Part shown: positions 32,898 through 40,570 of the stretch, piece by piece
How positions within the stretch are numbered: the stretch's first letter is position 1
How the letters are laid out: every line of letters starts with the position of its first letter
Assembly (NCBI RefSeq): GCF_020181595.1
Contig: NZ_CP084028.1
Span: forward strand, 807,418-871,417
DNA: 64,000 bases
From: [Mycobacterium] vasticus
GTDB taxonomy: Bacteria; Actinomycetota; Actinomycetes; Mycobacteriales; Mycobacteriaceae
Direction: 5' to 3'
Notes under the pieces: model-generated
The model's input: the letters and a program-made list of their open reading frames with translations, nothing else
The model's database searches: none
What the model was told of the DNA's origin: nothing
Position numbers and translations under genes: made by a program

Positions 32898-34009
32898 AGA
32901 TCCCCGCTGCCGTTCTGTGGGAGACCAATCAGCCGTGGAGCGTCGAAGACGTCGAACTCGATCGGCCCAAGCAGGGCGAGATCCTGGTCAAACTCGCGGC
33001 TGTCGGACTGTGCCACTCCGATGAGCATCTGGTGACCGGGGACCTGCCGGTGCCGCTTCCGATCGTGGGTGGCCATGAAGGTGCCGGCGTGGTCGTTCAG
33101 GTCGGCCCCGGTGTGCAAAGCGTTTCGGAGGGTGACCATGTCGTCTTGAGCTTCATCCCCAGCTGTGGACGCTGCCCGTCGTGTGTGGACGGGTACCAAA
33201 ACCTGTGTGACTCCGGGGCAAACATGCTCAGCGGACTGGCGTTATCGGACGGTACCCACCGGATCCACGCCCGCGGCCATGATCTCGGCCAGATGTGCAC
33301 GCTGGGTGCGTTCGCACCCTATGTGGTCGTACACGAGTACTCGGCCGTCGTCATCGATCGCGGTATGCCGTTGGACAAGGCCTCGCTGCTGGGCTGCGGT
33401 GTGCCGACCGGATGGGGCAGCGCGACCCACCTCGGTGAGGTGAAGGCCGGCGACACGGTTGTCGTCGTCGGGGCCGGGGGCATCGGGATGAATGCCGTTC
33501 AGGGCGCACGATTCTCCGGTGCACGTCATGTCGTCGCCGTCGACCCGGTCGCTCTCAAGCGAGAACAGGCCGAGATATTCGGCGCGACGCACACCGCGGC
33601 ATCGATGGAAGAGGCGATGCCGTTGGTGGCCGAGTTGACCCTGGGCCGGATGGCCAATGTGACCATTCTGACCGCCGGCGTGGCCACCAGCGAAATGATT
33701 GCGCCGCTTCTGTTCCTGACCGGCAAGCACGGCCGTGCCGTGGTGACCGCGGTGGCCCCGATGTCGCAGATGGAAGTATCCCTGAGCCTGGTCGATCTGG
33801 CCATGATGCAAAAGCACATCGTGGGAGGCGTGCTCGGTGGCTGCAATCCGCGCACCGAGGTACCCAAACTGGTGTCGCTCTACCGCGAGGGCCACCTCAA
33901 ACTCGACGAACTGGTCAAACACACCTATCGCCTCGACCAGATCAACGAGGCCTACCAGGACATGCGCGACGGCCGCATTCTGCGTGGCCTGGTTCTCTTC
34001 GACGACTGA
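32894..34009 (+). CDS. Zinc-dependent alcohol dehydrogenase, NDMA/mycofactocin-dependent type
   Basis: Medium-chain Zn alcohol dehydrogenase of 371 residues. Catalytic zinc ligands Cys40 (GLCHSDEH) and His61 (GGHEGAG); structural zinc Cys91, Cys94, Cys97 and Cys105; nucleotide loop VGAGGIG near 195. Sequence features such as HLVTGDLPVPLP, LSFIPSCGRC and GCGVPTGWGSA match the NDMA-dependent alcohol dehydrogenases (AdhD-like), which hold NAD tightly and rely on mycofactocin to reoxidise it (family knowledge). Start GTG 32894 overlaps the previous stop and has AAAGGAG upstream. Likely oxidises a hydroxylated intermediate. Mycofactocin genes are not in the window. Confidence 0.88.
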   Translation: MKIPAAVLWETNQPWSVEDVELDRPKQGEILVKLAAVGLCHSDEHLVTGDLPVPLPIVGGHEGAGVVVQVGPGVQSVSEGDHVVLSFIPSCGRCPSCVDGYQNLCDSGANMLSGLALSDGTHRIHARGHDLGQMCTLGAFAPYVVVHEYSAVVIDRGMPLDKASLLGCGVPTGWGSATHLGEVKAGDTVVVVGAGGIGMNAVQGARFSGARHVVAVDPVALKREQAEIFGATHTAASMEEAMPLVAELTLGRMANVTILTAGVATSEMIAPLLFLTGKHGRAVVTAVAPMSQMEVSLSLVDLAMMQKHIVGGVLGGCNPRTEVPKLVSLYREGHLKLDELVKHTYRLDQINEAYQDMRDGRILRGLVLFDD

Positions 34010-34055
34010 CCGCAATGACACCGAGTTACCACCCACCCGCACCGGAGGTCTATTA

Positions 34056-35630
34056 ATGCCCACCATGTCCCCGCCCGCACCGTTGGTTGCGCCCGCCGCC
34101 GTCGACATTGTGATGAGCGAGGTGGTCCAGAAATACGCTGCACTGCACCCCGGCAAGGCGTGTGTGACAACCGCCGACGAAGGCGACTGGACCTGGGCGG
34201 ATGCCCGCGAAGAGATGTTCCGCGCCGCAAACGCGATGCGTGCGATGGGAATTGAACCCGGCCACCGGGTGGGCATCATGCTGCCCAACGGCCTGGACTG
34301 GCTCCGGGCGTGGTGGGGCACGATTTGCCTGGGCGGCATCGTGGTGGCCATCAACCCCGCGTTGCGCGGCGAGGCACTGCGCCATGTCCTCGACGATTCG
34401 GAACCCCAAGTGGTGTTCGCGGTCGGTGATCTCGTCGATCGGATCGAGGACTGCGGTTCGCAAGTGCGAATTCTCGACCCGGTGACGCTGCACAACGGGG
34501 ACGCGATCGCACCGGCCGTCGAGCCCATTCAGATCTGGGATACCGCCTGGATCGGATACACGTCGGGCACCACCGGACCCGCCAAAGGGGCGGTGATGAC
34601 CCACGCCCAGATGGCGCGCACCGCCTCACCGCCGGAATTCGGTGCGGCGGCTGATGACACTCTGTTGATCTACACGCCGATGTTCCACATCGGCGGATGC
34701 ATCTACGGCATGTCGGCGTGGCTACTGGGCGCCACCCTGGCATTGCGCTCGCATTTCGTCGCCGACCAGTGGCTGGAGATGGTGCGTAAGTCCGGCGCTA
34801 CCCGCAGCATTCTGGTGGCATCGATGACACCCACATTGATGGCCACGCCGGAACATCCCGATGACGCCGACAATCCCCTGCACACCACGGTGATGATCCC
34901 GGTGACCGCCGACGCGGATCTACTGCGGAAACGCTTCGGCATCAAGACCGTGGTTGCCGGGTACGGCATGACCGAGCTCGGACTGGCGCTGTCGCATCAA
35001 TGGCCGGGCGAGATCACCAAACCTGCATCGGCGGGCAAACCGAAACCCGGGGTGGAGGTCCGGCTTGTCGACGAACACGACATCCCCGTTCCGCCGGGAA
35101 GCCCCGGCGAACTGATCATGCGGTCCGATCGGCCGTGGGAGATCTGCTCCGAGTACCTGAACCAGCCCGAACTGACCGCCAAGACGTGGCGCAACGGCTG
35201 GTTCCACACCGGTGACCAGTTCTATTGCGACGACGAGGGTTTCTACTTCTTTGTCGACCGGGCCACCGACTCCATCCGCCGCCGCGGGGAGAACATCTCC
35301 AGCTTCGAGGTGGAACGTGCCGTGATCTCTCACCCCGACGTCATCGACGTCGCGTGCGTCGGCGTGGCCAATCAAACCAGTAACGACGCCGAGGTCAAGG
35401 TTTTCATCGTGGTGCGCGAGGCAGACGCATTTGATCCGGCGGACCTCATTGAACACTGCCGCACCCGGCTGCACTACTTCGCGATTCCCACCTTCGTCGA
35501 GGTCATCGACGAACTGCCCAAGACGCAGGCCACCGCCCGTCACCTCAAGTTCAAACTGCGCCAGATGGGCAACTCCGCGCGGACCTGGGACCGCCGGGCC
35601 GCGGGCATCGTGATCAAACGTGACTACTGA
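34056..35630 (+). CDS. Acyl-CoA synthetase (AMP-forming) family protein with atypical A10 motif
   Basis: ANL-superfamily protein of 524 residues. P-loop TSGTTGPAKG near 169-178, GYGMTELG near 305, GWFHTGD near 385 and RRRGENISS near 408. At the C-terminus, where PTGK normally provides the catalytic lysine, it reads LPKTQATARHLKFKLR; the lysine of PTGK is absent and only later lysines remain. It may be a less active ligase or use a shifted lysine. Start ATG 34056 has GGAGGT 6 nt upstream. It follows the alcohol dehydrogenase by 46 nt and precedes the unknown protein at 35656 by 25 nt. Confidence 0.87.
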   Translation: MPTMSPPAPLVAPAAVDIVMSEVVQKYAALHPGKACVTTADEGDWTWADAREEMFRAANAMRAMGIEPGHRVGIMLPNGLDWLRAWWGTICLGGIVVAINPALRGEALRHVLDDSEPQVVFAVGDLVDRIEDCGSQVRILDPVTLHNGDAIAPAVEPIQIWDTAWIGYTSGTTGPAKGAVMTHAQMARTASPPEFGAAADDTLLIYTPMFHIGGCIYGMSAWLLGATLALRSHFVADQWLEMVRKSGATRSILVASMTPTLMATPEHPDDADNPLHTTVMIPVTADADLLRKRFGIKTVVAGYGMTELGLALSHQWPGEITKPASAGKPKPGVEVRLVDEHDIPVPPGSPGELIMRSDRPWEICSEYLNQPELTAKTWRNGWFHTGDQFYCDDEGFYFFVDRATDSIRRRGENISSFEVERAVISHPDVIDVACVGVANQTSNDAEVKVFIVVREADAFDPADLIEHCRTRLHYFAIPTFVEVIDELPKTQATARHLKFKLRQMGNSARTWDRRAAGIVIKRDY

Positions 35631-35655
35631 ACGGACCGAGTGAAAGGGAACAAGT

Positions 35656-36660
35656 ATGGCTGAATTTCATCAGTGGGCAGACCCGGAGTTCCGTGGAGCA
35701 ACACGGCAGTTGGGAGATTTCGCCGGAAGTCCGGTGGTAGGTGTCGCCGCGCACACGCCGAACGCATCGTTCTCCGGGCGCACGGTGATGGGAATGGCGA
35801 CCGGATCGCAGTACCTGTTCGGAACGCTGCGCACCGACGATGGCCAGATCTACGCTCCGGTACGGCAATTCAACAATGATGTCGCGATCAACTTCATGCT
35901 CTACACCGGGGAGGACGGCAAGGACTACGCCTATGAGCCGACCAGCAAGAAAGCCCATCAGGGTCTGGTAGACCTCGGTGAACGCGACGGCAAATGGGGG
36001 TTCTGGCGGGCTGAGAAGCAGCCCCGCAGCCTCTATCTCGCCGACGAGACGTCGGGGTACTGGCATGAGCGGGGATTCCTGGATCTGACCGGGGTCGCCC
36101 AAGTCGGCGCGGCGCAGGTCGCGGTGCCCGATGTCGAGACACCGCTGTTCTATCTCACCCGGTGCTTCTTGGTCGACTCCGGCGAATGCATGGGCCAGCG
36201 GGTGCGCGGCTTCATCTTCCACGACACCATGTACCTGGCGCCCAACCAGGGCTGGACGCAGACCCGCTATGTCAAGGAACTGGAACTGGTGTGGGCCGAG
36301 TTCGCCACCGAATTCGAGGACGGGTCGGTGCATTACGGCCATCTGTGCTCGGGTGCGGGCAACTTCGCGTTCGCGGTGATCCAGCGCACTGATGGCCCGC
36401 CGGTGATCACCAACCAGGTCCGCGCCGAATACTCGCTGGATGCCCAGGGATTCACCGAATCGGTGTCCTTCGACGTCGGCGACGGGCAGTGGTGGGACTG
36501 GACCCCGACCGGCGATGGTGGTCGGATGCCGCACTCGCCCTACGCGGCCGGCCCCTACTGGCGAGAGGGCTACATGCGCCCGCGCGGCGACACCCGCAAG
36601 ATCACCGCGTCGAGCTGCTGGATGGAATGCTATGCGCAGCGGCTGGGAGCCGAGTCGTGA
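35656..36660 (+). CDS. Protein of unknown function, paralogue of 39522 and 22969
   Basis: A 334-residue soluble protein that I do not recognise. It shares many positions with the protein at 39522: GxQYLFGxxR, PVRxFxxD, KAHxGxxDxGxRD, WYERG-like, a central FATEFxDGxVHxGHL, and a C-terminal WMExYxxR. Trp/Tyr-rich, beta-like, no signal peptide. The layout would suit a two-domain lipocalin-like fold as in CrtC/AttH (guess). Start ATG 35656 with AAAGGGAA upstream. It lies between an acyl-CoA synthetase and an alpha/beta hydrolase in one operon, so it probably acts on, or binds, a hydrophobic intermediate of the pathway. Confidence 0.7.
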   Translation: MAEFHQWADPEFRGATRQLGDFAGSPVVGVAAHTPNASFSGRTVMGMATGSQYLFGTLRTDDGQIYAPVRQFNNDVAINFMLYTGEDGKDYAYEPTSKKAHQGLVDLGERDGKWGFWRAEKQPRSLYLADETSGYWHERGFLDLTGVAQVGAAQVAVPDVETPLFYLTRCFLVDSGECMGQRVRGFIFHDTMYLAPNQGWTQTRYVKELELVWAEFATEFEDGSVHYGHLCSGAGNFAFAVIQRTDGPPVITNQVRAEYSLDAQGFTESVSFDVGDGQWWDWTPTGDGGRMPHSPYAAGPYWREGYMRPRGDTRKITASSCWMECYAQRLGAES

Positions 36661-36678
36661 CAGTCGAGTCGTGACGGT
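36651..36678 (+). repeat. 14-bp tandem duplication at a gene junction
   Basis: CGAGTCGTGACAGT followed directly by CGAGTCGTGACGGT, 13 of 14 identical. The first copy contains the stop of 35656-36660 and the second provides the GTG start (36671) of the next gene. Confidence 0.75.
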
Positions 36679-37360
36679 GCCCACAACCGTCGTGCTGGTG
36701 CACGGCGGTTGGCACGGCCCCTGGTGCTGGGAACCGATCGTGCCCGGGCTGGAGCAGCGCGGGCTCGATGTCGTTGCAGTGCAACTACCGATGCGCACGC
36801 TGGACGAAGACGCCGCGATCGTGTGCGACGCCGTCGCCGAGGCAAAGCGGCGGGGCCGGGTGTGTGTGGTCGGGCATTCCTATGCCGGGCAGGTCGTCAA
36901 CGCGGCCGGGCACGGGGCGGACCGACTGGTCTACGTCGCGGCGATGGACCCCGACCAAGGCCAATCGATCTTCGAGGCGCTGGGTGAGGGGCTCGCGGCG
37001 ATCCCCGGGCTGGTCTTCGACGATGGCAACATCGTGTTCACCCGCGACACCATTCCGGCGTTCTATGGCTGTTGTGATGACACGGTCGGGGAGTGGGCAT
37101 TCGGCCAGCTGCGGCCGTTCGCCGCGGAATGCGCGACCACCCCGTTGGCGGTGCCGCCGGCGTGGCGCTCGGTGCCGGCGTTGTACGTGATCTGCAGTCA
37201 GGACCTCGCGCTGGCCCCGGAGTATCAGCGTGCACGCGCGGCGCTGAAGGCCAGATCGCTGGAACTGACCGCTGATCACTCGGCATTCTGCTCCGCCACA
37301 GCGGATTTGACGACCGCGATCGCGGACCAGGCCTTGTCGACGGATCAAACATCACCTTGA
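36671..37360 (+). CDS. Alpha/beta hydrolase (small)
   Basis: A 229-residue alpha/beta hydrolase of the short, EstC/salicylic-acid-binding-protein-like type. HGGWHGPWCWEP near 10, nucleophile elbow VVGHSYAG with Ser near 74, and a late His in TADHSAF near 207. GTG 36671 is preferred because the hydrolase fold begins immediately after it. A 14-bp tandem duplication lies across the junction with the preceding gene. Last gene of the 34056-37360 operon, convergent with the racemase gene at 37386. Role: hydrolysis of an ester or thioester, undetermined. Confidence 0.82.
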   Translation: MTVPTTVVLVHGGWHGPWCWEPIVPGLEQRGLDVVAVQLPMRTLDEDAAIVCDAVAEAKRRGRVCVVGHSYAGQVVNAAGHGADRLVYVAAMDPDQGQSIFEALGEGLAAIPGLVFDDGNIVFTRDTIPAFYGCCDDTVGEWAFGQLRPFAAECATTPLAVPPAWRSVPALYVICSQDLALAPEYQRARAALKARSLELTADHSAFCSATADLTTAIADQALSTDQTSP

Positions 37361-37385
37361 TCAGCTCGCGCAGCCGAGCCGCGGC

Positions 37386-38462
37386 TCACCAGCCAATCGC
37401 ATCCAACGTCGTCGCCGCGTGCGGGGGAGTGGAGACCGCGGCCAGCCGGCTACGGGAGAACCGCGGCGCGGGAGCGGCTTGCCATACGCCACCATGATCG
37501 ATGATGCTCGCCCGGACACGCATGTGTTCGCTGTCAGCGGCCTCGGTCCACGACAGCACCGGGGTCACGCAGGCATCGGTACCGGCGAAGACGGATGCCC
37601 ATTGGTCGCGGGTCTTGGTGGCGAACCGGCCCGCGAAGATCGTCCGCATCCGCTCAAACGAAGCGTGATCGCGCTGTGCGGGAACCTCATCGGCCGTCAA
37701 CCCCAGCCCTTCCAGCAATTGTGCGAAGAACTGCGGTTCAATGGCGCCCACCGCCATGAATTTGCCGTCAGCGGTCTCATAGGTGCGGTAGAACGGACTT
37801 CCGCCATCGAGCAGACCGGCCTGGCGCTCATCGGTCATCCCGTTGGCGCTCTTGAACTTCCAGTGCATCTGGGCGAGAACTCCCACGCCGTCCACCATGG
37901 CGGCATCGATCACCTGGCCCAGCCCGGAGCGTTCCCGCTCGTAGAGCGCCGCGACGATGCCCAACAGCGCGAACATCGAACCCCCGCCGAAGTCGGCGAC
38001 CAGATTCAGTGGCGGCACCGGCGGTCGGTCCCGATCGCCAATGGCGTTGAGTGCGCCGGTTTGTGACAGATAGTTGATGTCGTGCCCGGCGGTCTGGGCC
38101 AGCGGGCCATCCTGTCCCCAGCCGGTGATGCGGGCAAAGATCAGCCCACGATTGGCCGCCATGCACACCTGCGGGCCGATCCCGAGCCGTTCACAGACGC
38201 CGGGGCGGAAGCCATCGAGTACCACGTCGGCCTTCGTGATCAAGCCGAGCAGCGTAGCCGCGTCTCGTTTGGCGTCCAGTTCGACAATCCTCTTGCCGCG
38301 CTGGAGCAGATCCCGGCCGTCGTCCGTGCCGTCGCCGGGCCGGCGGATGCGCACCACGTCGGCGCCCAGATCTGCCAGCACCATTCCGGTATGGGGGGCC
38401 GGGCCGATGCCGCCGAGTTCGACGACCTTCACCCCGCGCAGCGGGCCGCTCACGTCAGCCAT
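37386..38462 (-). CDS. mcr: Alpha-methylacyl-CoA racemase
   Basis: CaiB/BaiF-fold enzyme of 358 residues, the length of alpha-methylacyl-CoA racemases rather than CoA-transferases. The catalytic His in GHDINYL and Asp in VADFGGGS are exactly 30 residues apart, as in M. tuberculosis MCR (His126/Asp156 from memory). It interconverts 2R- and 2S-methylacyl-CoA, which is needed before beta-oxidation of 2-methyl-branched acids such as sterol or bile-acid side chains and isoprenoid acids. This is one of the stronger hints about the substrate class. It lies 6 nt downstream of the mycofactocin-type SDR, in the same operon. Confidence 0.86.
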   Translation of the reverse strand: MADVSGPLRGVKVVELGGIGPAPHTGMVLADLGADVVRIRRPGDGTDDGRDLLQRGKRIVELDAKRDAATLLGLITKADVVLDGFRPGVCERLGIGPQVCMAANRGLIFARITGWGQDGPLAQTAGHDINYLSQTGALNAIGDRDRPPVPPLNLVADFGGGSMFALLGIVAALYERERSGLGQVIDAAMVDGVGVLAQMHWKFKSANGMTDERQAGLLDGGSPFYRTYETADGKFMAVGAIEPQFFAQLLEGLGLTADEVPAQRDHASFERMRTIFAGRFATKTRDQWASVFAGTDACVTPVLSWTEAADSEHMRVRASIIDHGGVWQAAPAPRFSRSRLAAVSTPPHAATTLDAIGW

Positions 38463-38468
38463 CGGCGT

Positions 38469-39293
38469 TCACGCCCGGTTGGTGGACCCGGCGTCGACCG
38501 GCAGGGTCGTTCCGGTGACGTAGCAGGACTGGTCACTGGCCAGCCACGCGACGGCGTTGGCGATGTCTTCGGCCCGCACAGACGGCACCGGCAACACGTT
38601 CTGCCCTACGCCGGCAAAGAGGTCCGGGTATTTGTCGACCACCGCTTGGATCTGCGGGTCGAATCCCATTGCGGTGCGCACCCCGGTGGGGTGCACGGTG
38701 TTGACTCGGATGCTGTGCTGGCCGAGCTCGTTGGCCAGACAACGCATCATGCCGACCACCGCGTGCTTACTGGCGTCGTAGCTGAGCATCACCGGGTTGC
38801 CGCGAATACCTCCGGTGGAACTGGTGATGATGATCGATCCACCGTTGCCGGCCTCGATCATGGCGGGCACCGTCGCCCGCACCGTGTTCCAGACGCCCTT
38901 GACGTTGACGTCCATGACGGCGTCGAAGGCCTCTTCCTCAAGTTCCCAGCCCAGCCCGTAGGTGATGATTCCGGCGTTACAGACAACGATATCGATGCGC
39001 CCGAAGGCATCGAGTCCGGCGTTGACCGCGGAGCGGACCGCATCGATATGCCGTACGTCGGCCTGCCGAGCCACGATCTTGCCGCCGGCCTCTTCAACCA
39101 GGCGGACCGTCTCGTCGAGATCCTGCGATGTGGCCATCGGATAGCCGAGCGCTTCGCTGACCGGCCCACAGACGTCCAGGGCGATGATGTTTGCGCCGTC
39201 GGCGGCCAGTCGCACCGCGTGGGCGCGGCCCTGGCCGCGCGCGGCGCCGGTGATGACCGCGACCCGTCCGTGCAGAGGAGGTGTATTAGACAT
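38469..39293 (-). CDS. Mycofactocin-coupled SDR family oxidoreductase
   Basis: SDR of 274 residues. TGAARGQGRAHAVRLA (about 16-31) followed by the long insertion with YPMATSQDLDETVRLVE, which is characteristic of the mycofactocin-associated SDR family with non-exchangeable NAD (family knowledge). Catalytic Ser/Tyr/Lys in ITSSTGG and YDASK. ATG 39293 is preferred. Operator A (39303-39320) lies 10 nt upstream. In operon with the racemase. Probably oxidises a secondary or primary alcohol and, like the enzyme at 32894, would depend on mycofactocin made elsewhere on the chromosome. Confidence 0.87.
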   Translation of the reverse strand: MSNTPPLHGRVAVITGAARGQGRAHAVRLAADGANIIALDVCGPVSEALGYPMATSQDLDETVRLVEEAGGKIVARQADVRHIDAVRSAVNAGLDAFGRIDIVVCNAGIITYGLGWELEEEAFDAVMDVNVKGVWNTVRATVPAMIEAGNGGSIIITSSTGGIRGNPVMLSYDASKHAVVGMMRCLANELGQHSIRVNTVHPTGVRTAMGFDPQIQAVVDKYPDLFAGVGQNVLPVPSVRAEDIANAVAWLASDQSCYVTGTTLPVDAGSTNRA

Positions 39294-39302
39294 GTCCACC
39301 AC

Positions 39303-39320
39303 AGTAGAGTATCCCGCACA
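39303..39320. promoter_or_regulatory. Operator A, site 7 (SDR-racemase promoter)
   Basis: AGTAGAGTATCCCGCACA; the left arm and GTATCC core are conserved and the right arm is weak. It lies immediately upstream of the minus-strand SDR start at 39293. Confidence 0.62.
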
Positions 39321-39435
39321 TTCAGGAAACCCGCCCTGATCTTTGGTGCCCACGTCTGCCTGCAAAGGGTGGAAGGCGAGTTATCAACTGGGATCGCCTG
39401 CGCCTGGCGGGTTCACATTCATTGCGTTCGATTCA

Positions 39436-39453
39436 AGTAAGGGATACCGTACT
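39436..39453. promoter_or_regulatory. Operator A, site 8 (upstream of 39522)
   Basis: AGTAAGGGATACCGTACT, two arm mismatches. It lies 68 nt before the ATG at 39522 and 133 bp from site 7, in the same divergent promoter region. Confidence 0.72.
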
Positions 39454-39521
39454 GAGGATTCGTGAACCGATAATGCCCGCTTGCTGACCGGCGGCCAGAA
39501 AACAGCGCAAAGGACATCACC

Positions 39522-40532
39522 ATGGCGATGTTGGAGCAGAATCCCCCAGTGCGTCCCTACGGCAGGTTCGGACACCAGTTGATCGGGTCGCTGGTCGAAT
39601 ATGATCCGGTGGGTCCCTTCACCGGACGTCAGGCCCTCGGATTGCCCATCGGTGCCCAGTACCTGTTCGGGTCGTTTCGGTCGGTGGACGGCAACCGGTA
39701 TTTCGCCCCGGTGCGGCACTTCCACACCGATGCGGCGCTGAGCCTGTTCGTCTACTCGTCCGATGTCGGTGCGGACTTCCGTTATGAGCGAGACAGTGCC
39801 AAAGCCCACCGCGGGATCATCGATATGGGTCAGCGGGACGACGGCCGATGGGGTTGGTGGCGGCCGGAACCGGAGCCGCGAGCCTATTTCCTGACCGACG
39901 GAGTGACGGCCCGCTGGTATGAGCGCGGGCTCGTTGACGTGACCGCCGAGGTTCGCGAGCCGATGTTCCAGATCGCGGCGCCCGACTCCGTCTCGCCGCT
40001 GCACTACTCATCGGCCGCACTTCGGGTGTGTGAGGGCAGCACGATCATGGGAGAAGAGGTAGGGGGCTACCTGTTTCACGAACACGGCCATCTCCCGTTC
40101 GGTCGCGGCTGGACAGGCGCGGCACCCTTCCAAGATCTGGAGGGAACGTGGGTGGCGTTTGCCACCGAATTCGCCGACGGCAACGTGCATTCCGGTCACC
40201 TGATCGTCGGCCGGGACAACTTCTCGCTGGCCATCATCCATCGAACCGACGGACCTTCCTACATCGCCAGTGATATCGGTGTCGAATACGAGCTCGACGA
40301 CGACGGATACGCGCTACGGATGCGCTATGAGCCGGTGCCCGGCGATGTCTGGGAATGGTCGCGGGTGGGCGGTGCCCGGCTACCCAAATCGCCACTGCCG
40401 GGCGGTCCTTGCTGGGTCGAGGGCGTCCTCCAGCAGGCCGGCGAAACGCGTACCTGGGTCCATGCCGACGCGTGGATGGAGACCTATCCGGACCGACTGA
40501 TGAATCTGGAACGGGCGAAACCCTTCTCCTGA
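39522..40532 (+). CDS. Protein of unknown function, paralogue of 35656 and 22969
   Basis: A 336-residue soluble protein clearly homologous to 35656-36660 over its full length. Shared landmarks: GAQYLFGSFR, PVRHFHTD, KAHRGIIDMGQRD, WYERGLVDVT, FATEFADGNVHSGHL near 210, and WMETYPDR near the C-terminus. No catalytic signature or signal peptide is seen. It is monocistronic, under operator A site 8 and divergent from the mycofactocin-type SDR/racemase operon. Start ATG 39522 with an AAGGAC Shine-Dalgarno. Independent promoter control of this paralogue argues that it has a role of its own in the pathway. Confidence 0.72.
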   Translation: MAMLEQNPPVRPYGRFGHQLIGSLVEYDPVGPFTGRQALGLPIGAQYLFGSFRSVDGNRYFAPVRHFHTDAALSLFVYSSDVGADFRYERDSAKAHRGIIDMGQRDDGRWGWWRPEPEPRAYFLTDGVTARWYERGLVDVTAEVREPMFQIAAPDSVSPLHYSSAALRVCEGSTIMGEEVGGYLFHEHGHLPFGRGWTGAAPFQDLEGTWVAFATEFADGNVHSGHLIVGRDNFSLAIIHRTDGPSYIASDIGVEYELDDDGYALRMRYEPVPGDVWEWSRVGGARLPKSPLPGGPCWVEGVLQQAGETRTWVHADAWMETYPDRLMNLERAKPFS

Positions 40533-40570
40533 GGCCAAGTACCGCCTGAACGGACGCCCCTGCAGGCTGG

